Assembly (NCBI GenBank): GCA_030059675.1
Contig: JANVYQ010000002.1
Span: 175,184-239,183 of the forward strand
Direction: 5' to 3'
Source of the DNA: Candidatus Pelearchaeum maunauluense
GTDB lineage: Archaea; Thermoproteota; Nitrososphaeria_A; Caldarchaeales; Caldarchaeaceae
Length of the DNA: 64,000 nucleotides
Position numbers and translations under genes: made by a program. Positions 36,127-45,003 of the stretch are shown here, piece by piece (the first letter of the stretch is position 1; each line of letters opens with the position of its first letter). The notes beneath the pieces were generated by a model. That model was not told where the DNA came from, did not search any database, and saw only the letters and a program-made list of their open reading frames with translations.

Positions 36127-36222
36127 TCTAAAAATACCATTGTAGTATTCTAGAAAGACGAATCCCCCTAGCCTGAGATAACAATATATCAATCTAATAG
36201 AGGGTTTTAATTAGCGGAGAGA

Positions 36223-37416
36223 ATGCCAGCAACCCCTACCGACGGTGCAGACAGGATTCTTATCCTAGTCGTTGACCGAGACGACGACCTAGGGGTTAAG
36301 GCACATGTTAAGAGCCCAGTAATAGGCCGTGAGGCTAACCTTGAAGCTGCTATGAAGCTGGCCCTAGCAGACCCAGAAGATTCCGACGCCAACACAATCT
36401 TCTCTGCTGTGAAGCTGTATGATGAGATGAAGAATACTCATAAGTCAGGTGTAATAGAGATAGCCACGGTAACAGGGGACCCGCGTGAAGGTGTGGAGGC
36501 GGACTTAAAAATCTCCAACGAGCTGAGAGAGATTCTTCAAAGATTTCCAGCAAATAAATGTGTATTCGTGAGTGATGGCGCCACAGACGCGCTTGTCACA
36601 CCTATTGTAGGCTCTCAAGTGAGCATAGTATCTGTTAAGCGTGTTATCGTGAGGCAGAGTCAGAGCATTGAGCAGGCTTGGCTGCTGCTGAGTCGTTATC
36701 TAAGACTCGCTACGACAGACCCGCGTTATACCAAGATTTTCTTGGGAGTACCTGGGATTTTTATCGCAGCAATAGGGCTTCTATACGCTCTTGGTCTTGC
36801 CAACCTCCCTGCCATACTCCTTACAGTGGGCATAATTCTAATCTCGAGGGGCTTTGGATTAGACCAGGTTATACTGCGTTCTGTAAAAAACTTCAGCAAG
36901 CTCTCTCAGATGGCTTCCATAGCGCAGATGAGGCTTTATGCATCGCTTGCGGCTTTGGCGGTTTTCTTGATAGCTATTTATACAGGTACGGCAGCAGCTT
37001 TGGAGCGGCTTCAGGCGCTTAATCCAACAGAAGCGCAACTTAGGGATGCGGCTTACATACTCTCAGTTTTTCCAAAACTTCTCGGTGCTTTCATAGTAGT
37101 TAGCATAGACTTCATAACGGTCAGCGTGTTGCTAGTAGTAATCTCAAACCTACTTTACTACCTATTCATAAGACACCCAAGATTTTGGAGAACCATACAG
37201 GCTGGAGTCGCCTCAATATGGCTATGGGCTCTGCTTAAACGAGCTGGAATACTTCTGGAGATGGAGACTATACCATCACCAACAGACCCGGTTGTTATAC
37301 TCTTCTTACTCACTGGAGTATTTGGGGTTTTCACACTAGCTATAACCTTCGCGCTTACGCGGACATTGCAGCGAATATATTCAAAGCAGTTTAGACGTCC
37401 TAGGCTGGTGAAGTGA
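36223..37416 (+). CDS. DUF373 membrane protein
   Basis: This 397-residue protein has a soluble N-terminal domain (residues 1-150) that opens RILILVVDRDDDLGVKA and contains VFVSDGATDALVTP, the marks of DUF373. At least six membrane helices follow (for example FLGVPGIFIAAIGLLYALGL, LAALAVFLIAIYTG, VVSIDFITVSVLLVVISNLL). The D-D-D-rich N-terminus may bind a metal or a phosphate group. Function is unknown. It overlaps uppS by 4 bases, and this coupling with a polyprenyl synthase suggests a role in polyprenyl-phosphate handling (inference). Confidence 0.88.
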   Translation: MPATPTDGADRILILVVDRDDDLGVKAHVKSPVIGREANLEAAMKLALADPEDSDANTIFSAVKLYDEMKNTHKSGVIEIATVTGDPREGVEADLKISNELREILQRFPANKCVFVSDGATDALVTPIVGSQVSIVSVKRVIVRQSQSIEQAWLLLSRYLRLATTDPRYTKIFLGVPGIFIAAIGLLYALGLANLPAILLTVGIILISRGFGLDQVILRSVKNFSKLSQMASIAQMRLYASLAALAVFLIAIYTGTAAALERLQALNPTEAQLRDAAYILSVFPKLLGAFIVVSIDFITVSVLLVVISNLLYYLFIRHPRFWRTIQAGVASIWLWALLKRAGILLEMETIPSPTDPVVILFLLTGVFGVFTLAITFALTRTLQRIYSKQFRRPRLVK

Positions 37417-38201
37417 GTATGCTCCGCACTCTTCTCCGCGCTCTTGGTAATTATTGGCTTTATGAGAAGTGGCTATACGCGCAGGTTAGGAAAAAACCTT
37501 TGCCAAGGCATGTGGCTCTGATATTGGATGGAAACAGGCGTTGGGCGCGGAAACGCGGCTGGCCTCCCTGGGTTGGGCATAGAGTGGGCGCAGACAAAGT
37601 TGAGGAGGTGCTAAACTATATCTACGAACTGGGCATAGAGACAGTAACATTATACGTACTCTCAACCGAGAACCTTAAGCGGCAATCGGAGGAGGTTAGA
37701 GAGCTTCTAAACCTAATAAAAGAACGCGCAGACGAACTCAGGAGAAATCCGCGCATACATCGCAATCAGGTTAGGGTGCGTGTAATAGGCAGAATTCATC
37801 TCCTACCCAGCGACGTGAGACGCTCCCTCAGGATGCTTGAGGAAGCAACAGCAAACTACTCAAAGCATTTTCTCAATATAGCGGTAGCGTATGGTGGGAG
37901 AGCCGAGATAGTGGATGCGGTAAGGATGATAGCGGAGAAGGCTAAACAGGGACTTCTAAACGTTCAATCCATAGATGAAAAGACCATAGAACAACATCTA
38001 TACACCTATGGCCTGCCACAGCCAAACCCCGAGCTAATCATAAGAACTTCGGGAGAAGAGCGTATAAGTAACTTCTTCCTCTGGCAGTCGGCGTATAGCG
38101 AGTTTGTCTTCCAAGATGTTTATTGGCCTGATTTTAGAAAGATAGACCTGCTTAGAGCTATTAGGACGTTCCAGCAGAGGGAGAGGCGTATGGGGATTTA
38201 G
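37413..38201 (+). CDS. uppS: Undecaprenyl/polyprenyl diphosphate synthase (cis-prenyltransferase)
   Basis: This 262-residue cis-prenyltransferase makes the dolichol-type lipid carrier. Motifs are HVALILDGNRRWARKRG (catalytic Asp, about 40), GHRVGADKVEEVL, TLYVLSTENLKR and the C-terminal ELIIRTSGEERISNFFLWQSAYSEF with VYWPDF. It overlaps the DUF373 gene, is translated from ATG 37419 or GTG 37413, and converges on the M24 peptidase by 4 bases. Confidence 0.95.
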   Translation: MSMLRTLLRALGNYWLYEKWLYAQVRKKPLPRHVALILDGNRRWARKRGWPPWVGHRVGADKVEEVLNYIYELGIETVTLYVLSTENLKRQSEEVRELLNLIKERADELRRNPRIHRNQVRVRVIGRIHLLPSDVRRSLRMLEEATANYSKHFLNIAVAYGGRAEIVDAVRMIAEKAKQGLLNVQSIDEKTIEQHLYTYGLPQPNPELIIRTSGEERISNFFLWQSAYSEFVFQDVYWPDFRKIDLLRAIRTFQQRERRMGI

Positions 38202-39283
38202 GACGTTATCGCATCGCTTAACTCTACTATTGGCTTAAGCCCTTCACGCCTAACCATGTACATATCCTCAACCTTCACGCCAAACCTTCCAGGGAGATAT
38301 ACTGCTGGCTCTAGTGTTATGACCGCGCCCTCAGGTATCAAGTCGCGGCTGTAGGGGGATATTAGCGGCGGTTCGTGATGCTCAAGCCCTATACCGTGGC
38401 CTTGAACGTTGCTGGAGCTATCTTCAAACCCAGCCTCGCGGAGGACTGAGCGCATGTTTTCATCTACGGCGAGGCTTGAAGTCCACGAAGTAGCCGACTC
38501 CACGCCACGTTGCCTGGCTTTTAACACCGCCTCATATACACGCTGCACATCGCTGGGAGGCCTTCCACCCACGTAGAATGTTCGGCAGAGGTCAGAGAGA
38601 TAACCACCAACGGCTACACCCAAATCCACGACTACCAGCTCACCCTCGCGTACAGTCTCGTCTATAGCTGTATTATCTGGAAGAGCTGTTCTACTTCCAT
38701 TCTTTATGATTGGGCCGAAGGCTAGGCTATCCGCACCCTGCCTAAACGCCTCCTCCGCTATGGCAGCCTTAATCTCGCGCGTCGTAGTTCCTACAGTGAG
38801 AAATTCTCTCACGAACTCTAGAGTTACTGCGGCTATCTCGCAAGCTTTCCTGAGTAGTTCCATCTCCTCCTCGCCCTTTATCTGACGTAAACGCCAAATC
38901 AGCTCGCTTGCGGATGTTAGTAATAGGTTGGGAGATTTGGAGACTATGTCGCGGTAGCCTTCCGCCGAGAGGAAGTCATACCCAACAGCGGCTCTCCTGC
39001 CCCCCAGAGCCTCAAAAACCTCCTGCATAGGGTCTCGTTTAGGTGAGGTAACCACAACCTGCACACTGCTGGAGGCTTCATTCTCGGCCCTCTCCCTATA
39101 GACTGGGTGAACTCGCAGCTCGGCGCTGCCATCAGAAGAGACTAGCAGCGCTCCCCCGCCTCCGAATCCAGTGAAGTAAAGTATGTTGGATGGCTTGAGG
39201 AGGAGTAGAATATCTATAGAATTCTCTATCAGAAGCTCAGACAAGCGCGAAATTCTCTCATCATAGTTGAAACGTCCAACCAT
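38198..39283 (-). CDS. Xaa-Pro aminopeptidase/dipeptidase, M24 family
   Basis: From ATG 39283 (MVGRFNYDERISRL, preceded by GGAAG) the product is about 361 residues; a longer frame to 39385 exists but its first 34 residues are not family-like. The creatinase-like N-terminal domain is followed by the pita-bread metal site: VVVDLGVAVGGYLSDLCRTF (two Asp, about 220), GHGIGLEHHEPP (His, about 293), ITLEPAVYL (Glu) and FGVKVEDMYMV (Glu). It is divergent from smc; a TATA-like CATATATC lies about 45 bp before the chosen start. Confidence 0.88.
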   Translation of the reverse strand: MVGRFNYDERISRLSELLIENSIDILLLLKPSNILYFTGFGGGGALLVSSDGSAELRVHPVYRERAENEASSSVQVVVTSPKRDPMQEVFEALGGRRAAVGYDFLSAEGYRDIVSKSPNLLLTSASELIWRLRQIKGEEEMELLRKACEIAAVTLEFVREFLTVGTTTREIKAAIAEEAFRQGADSLAFGPIIKNGSRTALPDNTAIDETVREGELVVVDLGVAVGGYLSDLCRTFYVGGRPPSDVQRVYEAVLKARQRGVESATSWTSSLAVDENMRSVLREAGFEDSSSNVQGHGIGLEHHEPPLISPYSRDLIPEGAVITLEPAVYLPGRFGVKVEDMYMVRREGLKPIVELSDAITS

Positions 39284-39425
39284 GAGTAGCTTCCAGAAAG
39301 AATAAGGGATGATAGCGTAAGATATATGATTGTTGCTCATCACAGTATAACGGATGGACTTTTCGAATATCACGAGCTGGGGCAAGGATAAATATGGCTT
39401 GACAACATCTTCCTAGTCCGTAATC

Positions 39426-42400
39426 ATGGTTTACATCACTCGGATAACGGTGCAGGGGTTTAAGTCATTTGGGTCTAGGAAGACCGTTATCCGCTTAGGT
39501 CCAGGGCTCACCGTCATCACAGGCCCTAATGGAGGGGGGAAATCCAGCGTTATAGATGCTATAAAGTTCGCTCTAGGCGAGCTGAGCGCTCATAATCTTA
39601 GGGTCGGCCGCTTCTCGGAGCTTCTCCACGATTCGCCAGCCGAGGGGAAGCTTCAATCCGCGCGTGTCACGCTCACGCTGGACAATAGGGATAGAGTGCT
39701 CCCTGTTGATGCTGATGAGGTAACCCTTACGCGGCGTCTTGTCGCATCTGGGGAGAGCGAGTACCTACTGAACGGCAGACAGGTCTCACGCTCCGAGATA
39801 CTCGCAATACTTTCCGCGGCCAACATCAGGCCTGACGGGCTGAACATAGTTACACAGGGCTCTGTCGTGGGTCTTGCCGAGATGAACAGCAACGAGTTGC
39901 GGCAGGTCGTGGAGGATGTGGCGGGGATAGCAGAGTATAAGCGGAAGCGGGAAGATGCTAATGAGCAGCTTGAGATAGCTGAGAAGAACCTAGCTATAGC
40001 CAAGGCAAGCACAGGTGAGGTTAGGAATAGGGTTAAGCAGCTTGAGCGCGAGAGAAATCAACTACTCAGACGTCTCCTGTGTGAGAGGGAAGCGAACAAG
40101 CTAAGGTCGGCTGAACTCAGGCGCGAGCATCATAGATTGGCAGAGTCTCTCAAGAATGTGGATGAGGAAGTCTCTAAGATTGTTGAGGAGCTAGACTCAG
40201 TGCGGAGTCTTCGTGAGTCCCTGTTTTCAAGACGGAGCGAGATAGAGTCAGCTATAGCAGCCCTTGAGGAGGAGCTTAGGAGACGGAAAGGAGAGATGAG
40301 TGATGTTGAGGAGAGGATACAGGAGCTTAGGAACATATCAACAAGACTGGGCGCTCAGCTTTCCAGCTTAGAAGGTGCTCTCACGCAGCTAAACGCCATG
40401 GAAGGCTCAATCCATGGGAGGGATGAGCAGCTTAAGCAGGCAATACACGAGCAAGAGGCTGAGAAAGCGAGACTGGAAGAGCTAATCCCAGCTATCAGGG
40501 AAGAACTCACAGAACATAATATACGCATAGAAGCCTTAGCCTCAACGCTTACTGAGAAGAGGAAAGAATTAACAGAGAAAGAGAAACATCTGGCCGAGCT
40601 TATGCAAGAGCTACGCCGCTTTAACGTACGCGAAGACGGGAGGCTCTTGCTATTGGAAGATTTGGAGAGACGGCTTAGCGAGGTAGGTGAAGAGAAAAAG
40701 CGCGTTGAACAGGCTTTAGAGGAGGCAGAGCGGAAACTGAAAGAATTTGAGGTTAAGGTTAATGAGCTAAAGGAACAGGAGAAGACGTTATCTCTCAGTC
40801 TTGAAGGGCGTGAGAAAAACCATGAACAAATACTCTCGCGTTTAGCTAAGTTGGCTGAACGTTATGAAACATTAAATCAGCTCCGTGCCGAGCTTAATGC
40901 ACTTATCTCAGCCATAAACTCATTTTACGAATCATCAAAACACGAGAATGGTAGCAGCAGGCTTAAGACACTACGCCAGATTCTAGATATTCCAGAGGAG
41001 GATACGGCTCTAGTCTCTGCAATACTTGATGGGTGGATGTATTCTGTGGTCTGTAGGACTGTTGAGGAGGCGGTCAGCCTAGCTAAGCTCGCGGCTAAGG
41101 AGGGGCTGCCCCTTAAAGCCATACCGCTAAACGATAAGCAAGACGCGCATGAGGTCGCTAAACGGGTATTCGGGGACTTTGAAGTTGTGGATACTGTTGA
41201 TGAGCTGTTGAGGAGACGCGGCTCTAGGGTTGTCTCCCGTGATGGTGTTGTAATGTTTGAGGATGGGCGTGTGAGTGTGGCTGGGTTGGAAGACGTTGCT
41301 GAAGCTTACCGCCGCGAAACTGGAAGGCTCAAGCAACTATTGGACGAGGTAGAGAAAGCACTCTCAAGAATTGCTGAGAAGCGAGGCACCTTACAGCAGG
41401 CCGCCGCCGATAATGAGCAACTAATCGAAGAATACAGGAGAAAGCTAAACGAAGTACGTGCTACTATACCCGCGCTTGAGGAACGTATCTCAACCACTAA
41501 GGCTCGTATAAACGAGTATGGGGAGCGTCTAAAGACGCTTAACGGGATGGAGCAGGATATACGCGGGCGTATAGCTGAGATAAACGAGTCGCGGCCTGTT
41601 ATAGATGAGCGGCTGGCCGAGTTTAACACGCTGAACAGTGAGGTGCGGGAGCTTAGGTCGCTAGTGGAGAGGATGGAGAGGGAAGTGGAGGCTGCGCGTA
41701 ATGAAGCTGACAAGGCCCAGAATAAGCTGCGCGAGCTGGAGCGTAGGATAGACAGGCTCGAAACAGGCATAGCCGCAAAGAGAGAGCAGCTCGAATCCAT
41801 ATCGCTGGAGCTGGAGCGTATAGAGTCGCAGAGGTCTGAGATACGTTCTAAGATTGAAGAGCTCAGGAGACAGATTACGGATAATGAGGAGGAGCTTAGT
41901 AGGGTGCTGGAAGAGCTGAAAGAGAAGAGAAACGCGGTAGTTGAATTGGAAGAGAGAATAGCAGAACATAGAGAACAGCTCAAGAATGTGAATGGAGAGC
42001 TTGAAAGAGTAGCATCTGAGGCAGAGGCACTTGATAAGCGTCTCAATATGCTTCAGATGGAGCGCGTTAGGTTGGAGACTCAGCTTAATGTTGTGCGGGA
42101 GAAGCTGGACAGTATGGGGGTATCGCCTGATGAGCCTCTAGAATATCCGTTGCAACAGGTGGCTGGAGATATTCTCCCAGCTTTAGAGCGCGAGCTGGAG
42201 GAGCTCTCAGCGATAAACCAGCTTGCCGCTACCCAGTATGAGGCGATAATCCCCAACTACAAGGTCAGGTCGGCTAGGATAAACGAACTGGAGCTGGAGC
42301 GGCAGCAAATAATAGAATTCATACGCTCCATAGACGCTGAGGAGACGGCAGCCTTCATGAGAACATTTGATAAGGTATCAGAGGCTTTTGGCTTCTTCTT

Positions 42401-42809
42401 CCACCAGATAACGGGCGGAGAAGCCTGGCTTAGGCTTGAAGACCCTGAAAACCCGCTCAAATCGGGCGTGGAGATGGTCGTGAAGTTCGTCGGCAAGCAG
42501 GCCAGGTCTTCCGCAGCAGTGAGCGGAGGCGAGAAATCAGTAGCGGCCACATCGCTCATACTAGCCCTCCAGGGAATGACCCCAGCAGAATTCTACATAT
42601 TTGACGAGATAGACGCCCACCTAGACATAAACTACACAACACGCCTCGCGGCACTTCTCAAAGAGATGTCAAATAATAAACAGATAATCATAGTAACGTT
42701 GAAGGACGCTATAGCGGAGAAGGCTGACACGCTCTATGGCGTTTACATGAGAAACGGCGTTTCGTCTATAGTTAAGACAACGCTTGAGGAGGTCGTGGCT
42801 GTTGGCTAG
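39426..42809 (+). CDS. smc: Chromosome segregation protein SMC
   Basis: This 1127-residue SMC ATPase has Walker A VITGPNGGGKSSVIDAI (about 32-48), two long coiled coils (about 170-510 and 645-960) around a hinge with AILDGWMYSVVCRTVEEAV and the ABC signature AVSGGEKSVAATSLI (about 1033), then Walker B FYIFDEIDAHLD. ATAAATATGG (39388-39397) about 30 bp before the ATG is a TATA box, giving a leaderless mRNA. The gene heads an operon with scpA, scpB, rps8e, srp19, gar1 and tfb; its stop overlaps the TTG start of scpA. Confidence 0.96.
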   Translation: MVYITRITVQGFKSFGSRKTVIRLGPGLTVITGPNGGGKSSVIDAIKFALGELSAHNLRVGRFSELLHDSPAEGKLQSARVTLTLDNRDRVLPVDADEVTLTRRLVASGESEYLLNGRQVSRSEILAILSAANIRPDGLNIVTQGSVVGLAEMNSNELRQVVEDVAGIAEYKRKREDANEQLEIAEKNLAIAKASTGEVRNRVKQLERERNQLLRRLLCEREANKLRSAELRREHHRLAESLKNVDEEVSKIVEELDSVRSLRESLFSRRSEIESAIAALEEELRRRKGEMSDVEERIQELRNISTRLGAQLSSLEGALTQLNAMEGSIHGRDEQLKQAIHEQEAEKARLEELIPAIREELTEHNIRIEALASTLTEKRKELTEKEKHLAELMQELRRFNVREDGRLLLLEDLERRLSEVGEEKKRVEQALEEAERKLKEFEVKVNELKEQEKTLSLSLEGREKNHEQILSRLAKLAERYETLNQLRAELNALISAINSFYESSKHENGSSRLKTLRQILDIPEEDTALVSAILDGWMYSVVCRTVEEAVSLAKLAAKEGLPLKAIPLNDKQDAHEVAKRVFGDFEVVDTVDELLRRRGSRVVSRDGVVMFEDGRVSVAGLEDVAEAYRRETGRLKQLLDEVEKALSRIAEKRGTLQQAAADNEQLIEEYRRKLNEVRATIPALEERISTTKARINEYGERLKTLNGMEQDIRGRIAEINESRPVIDERLAEFNTLNSEVRELRSLVERMEREVEAARNEADKAQNKLRELERRIDRLETGIAAKREQLESISLELERIESQRSEIRSKIEELRRQITDNEEELSRVLEELKEKRNAVVELEERIAEHREQLKNVNGELERVASEAEALDKRLNMLQMERVRLETQLNVVREKLDSMGVSPDEPLEYPLQQVAGDILPALERELEELSAINQLAATQYEAIIPNYKVRSARINELELERQQIIEFIRSIDAEETAAFMRTFDKVSEAFGFFFHQITGGEAWLRLEDPENPLKSGVEMVVKFVGKQARSSAAVSGGEKSVAATSLILALQGMTPAEFYIFDEIDAHLDINYTTRLAALLKEMSNNKQIIIVTLKDAIAEKADTLYGVYMRNGVSSIVKTTLEEVVAVG

Positions 42810-43424
42810 TGAGGGAAGACTATCCTGGGTTGAGTCTCCATGGAAAATTCTTCTTGATGTAACTAGGCTTGATAAGATTAAGGTCTGGGAGGTTAAGCTG
42901 GCCCAGATTCTCCGCGAATTCTCCATGGCGCTTAAGAAGCAGGGATAGCCATACTCTCGGCGGCGACCATACATAGAATTAAGACGCAAAGGTTGTTGCA
43001 GCAGGATGAGCCGCCCACACCCAAGCCGAAGCCGGAGATGCTCATCCCTCCACCTATCCAGCTCCCCTTCAAACCAGAAGTAGTTACTACAACGCTTCAG
43101 GAGCTTGTTGAAGCATTGCAGGAAGCCCTCATACAGGCCGCCCAGGAGAAGGCCAAGACAACGCCTCCAGCGGTTCAGAAGAATAGAATAGCTTTAGCAG
43201 ACTTCATAGTTAAGATAGAGAAAGAGCTGGGAGAGTTTATAGAGCATCTTATGCGTCTGCTGGAGGAGCGGGGCTCTATCTTGTTCAGCGAGTTGGTGCG
43301 GGGCAAGCCTAAGCTGGAGGCGGCCAAAATATTCATACTCCTACTCTTCGCAGCCGCGCGTGGGTATGTTCTGCTCTTGCAACAGGACGAGTCATCTCCA
43401 GACCTCTTGATAGCTAGGGGGTGA
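42802..43424 (+). pseudogene. scpA: ScpA (kleisin), split by a frameshift or small deletion
   Basis: The first part starts at TTG 42802 with a good ribosome-binding site (GAGGAGGT, 42786-42793) inside smc and reads VESPWKILLDVTRLDKIKVW ... FSMALKKQG, then TAG (42946). The second part, in the -1 frame from 42945, is IAILSAATIHRIKTQRLL and continues to 43424 with a proline-rich linker and the C-terminal winged helix. Kleisins normally have about eight residues here (xxDFRVxG), which are absent, so a deletion of about 25 bases would explain both. No start codon precedes the second part except TTG 42993. Joined length is about 208 residues, near normal. Dead gene, assembly error or frameshifted translation are the alternatives. 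Confidence 0.75.
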
Positions 43425-43433
43425 GAAGCTGGC

Positions 43434-44030
43434 ATGGCTGGTGGTGGGCTGGAGCCTAAGCTGATAGCCGAGGCAATACTATTCGCGGCTGATAGGCCTG
43501 TTGAGTTTAAGGTGTTGCAGAACGCTATGGGGATACGCTCACCCAGCAAAGCTAAAGCAATACTTGAGGAGCTTAAGGCTGAGTATGCTTCACAGCATAG
43601 AGCCATAGAAATAATAGAACTACGCGGTGGGCGCTTTTTCATGCGTCTCCGTCCAGACCTGCTAGAGCTGGCAAGACGCTACACAAGGAGGCAAGTCCTC
43701 ACTTCGGGAGTGCTTAAAACCCTGGCTTTCGTAGCATATCACCAGCCCGTTCAACGCTCCACCGTAGTAGCTGTGCGGGGCAAAGACGCTTACAGGCAGC
43801 TCAAGATACTACTCGACCGAGGTTTTATAGAGACAGAGAAGTCGGGAAGAACCCAGCTCCTCAGAACTACGCAACTATTCGCAGATCTTTTCGGCGTTGA
43901 AAACACGCCATCGGCGATAAAAGGCGTAATCAGTAGGCTTCTTAAGGCAGAAGCCCAACAACCACCAACACGCGGCGAAAACATGGACGAAGCTCTAAAA
44001 GAGGGGCAGAAACAGGCTCCAGGCACGTAA
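43434..44030 (+). CDS. scpB: Segregation and condensation protein ScpB
   Basis: This 198-residue protein has two winged-helix domains: EPKLIAEAILFAADRPVEFKVL (first helix) and TSGVLKTLAFVAYHQPVQRSTVVAVRG (second domain, GKDAYRQLKILLDRGFIE), the latter a well-known ScpB signature. It binds the ScpA middle region. It begins 9 bp after scpA and is intact, as is smc, which makes the scpA defect stand out. The C-terminal tail is polar. Confidence 0.92.
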   Translation: MAGGGLEPKLIAEAILFAADRPVEFKVLQNAMGIRSPSKAKAILEELKAEYASQHRAIEIIELRGGRFFMRLRPDLLELARRYTRRQVLTSGVLKTLAFVAYHQPVQRSTVVAVRGKDAYRQLKILLDRGFIETEKSGRTQLLRTTQLFADLFGVENTPSAIKGVISRLLKAEAQQPPTRGENMDEALKEGQKQAPGT

Positions 44031-44067
44031 GCTATAAAGCGTCGAAACACACCATACAGCGCTGGGC

Positions 44068-44451
44068 ATGGTCCAGTGGCATGGTGATCTTCACAAGAGG
44101 AAGAGGACTGGTGGAATAAGGGTACCTCCGCGGAAAAAGAGGAGGTATGAGCGCGGAGGGGGGATTAACGTCGTATATCTCGGAGACCCTGATATAAGAG
44201 CGCGGAGAGCACGTGGAGGAAATATAAAGATAGCTGTAAGAGCCACAAAATACGCCAACGTAGCTGATGGAAGCGGCCGCGTTCAGAAGATGGAGATTAT
44301 AAGGGTTGTCAAGAATCCTAGCAACCGCGACTACGATAGAAGAAAAGTCATTACACGCGGGACGATAATAGAGACACCCGCGGGCCAGGCTGTGGTAACC
44401 TCCAGGCCTGGGCAGGATGGTGTTGTCAACGCGGTGCTCATAGCCAAGTAG
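44068..44451 (+). CDS. rps8e: Ribosomal protein S8e
   Basis: This 127-residue S8e shows HGDLHKRKRTGGIRVPPRKKRRYERGG in its first third and the RGGNIKIAVR ... ITRGTIIETPAGQAVVTSRPGQDG C-terminus typical of the archaeal protein. It is in the smc-tfb operon, 37 bp after scpB and just before srp19. Confidence 0.95.
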   Translation: MVQWHGDLHKRKRTGGIRVPPRKKRRYERGGGINVVYLGDPDIRARRARGGNIKIAVRATKYANVADGSGRVQKMEIIRVVKNPSNRDYDRRKVITRGTIIETPAGQAVVTSRPGQDGVVNAVLIAK

Positions 44452-44476
44452 AGCTGTTTGTGGTGAAGAAGAGCTG

Positions 44477-44758
44477 ATAAGACGTGATGGGCTGACGCTG
44501 TGGCCTGCGTATTTTGATAAGAGGCTACCGCGGGGTAGGGGCAGGCGGGTTCCAACAAAGCTGGCCATAGACAGCCCATCGACAACCACCATAGCAGAGG
44601 CGTGTAAGAAGCTAGGGCTTGAATACGAGATTAATGAAGGGGCGTATCCGAAGGCTTGGTGGAGAAAAACAGGATACATAGTTGTGAAGGTGCCTGAAGG
44701 TATGAGCAAAACCCAGCTAATCAGGCGTATTGCCGAGACTATGAGGAGGCAGAAATAA
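44477..44758 (+). CDS. srp19: Signal recognition particle 19 kDa protein, non-canonical start
   Basis: From 44477 the frame reads (ATA)RRDGLTLWPAYFDKRLPRG, RRVPTKLAIDSPS, ACKKLGLEYEINEGAYPKAWW and GYIVVKVPEG, a clear SRP19 that binds helices 6 and 8 of SRP RNA. No ATG, GTG or TTG exists in frame before it; the codons back to the S8e stop are GTT TGT GGT GAA GAA GAG CTG ATA. GGTGA at 44462-44466 is a strong ribosome-binding site 7 bases before CTG (44474) and 10 before ATA (44477). ATA sits at the usual methionine position. It is 93 residues, full length for archaea. Confidence 0.8.
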   Translation: MRRDGLTLWPAYFDKRLPRGRGRRVPTKLAIDSPSTTTIAEACKKLGLEYEINEGAYPKAWWRKTGYIVVKVPEGMSKTQLIRRIAETMRRQK

Positions 44759-44759
44759 C

Positions 44760-44999
44760 ATGCCTAGAGTAAGTAGAAGGCTCTACTTGTTAGGAACCCT
44801 TATGCGAGTAAACGGGGATAAAGCTCTGGTAGCCGCGAAGAATATCCCGCGTCTTTCTGATAAGGTGGTTGATGCTAAAGCGCGGGAAATAGGCTACGTC
44901 TCTAATGTCTTCGGCCCCGTAAAGTCTCCCTTCGTGATAGTTAGACTGACGCGAAGCGTCTCCCTACGCGAAGGGGTAGAGGTTTATGGTATGAGGTGA
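44760..44999 (+). CDS. gar1: H/ACA snoRNP protein Gar1
   Basis: This 79-residue beta-barrel protein (RLYLLGTLMRVNGDKALVAAK, IGYVSNVFGPVKSPFVIVR) matches archaeal Gar1, the subunit that binds Cbf5 in pseudouridylation complexes. G-x-V-x-x-x-F-G-P is the core signature. It begins 1 bp after srp19 and ends just before the TTG of tfb. Confidence 0.9.
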   Translation: MPRVSRRLYLLGTLMRVNGDKALVAAKNIPRLSDKVVDAKAREIGYVSNVFGPVKSPFVIVRLTRSVSLREGVEVYGMR

Positions 45000-45003
45000 G
45001 GAT

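Noticed and set aside
41306..42046. A 246-residue serine-rich minus-strand frame inside smc
   Set aside because: It is the antisense of the SMC coiled coil; the Ser/Leu-rich composition follows from Glu/Arg codons on the other strand.
42939..42948. Programmed -1 frameshift site in scpA
   Set aside because: There is no X-XXY-YYZ slippery heptamer at the junction and several expected residues are absent, so a deletion is the simpler reading. It is not excluded and is listed as a check under the scpA finding.
44032..44709. A 225-residue minus-strand frame over rps8e and srp19
   Set aside because: It runs opposite two clearly recognised conserved genes and has no recognisable domain.
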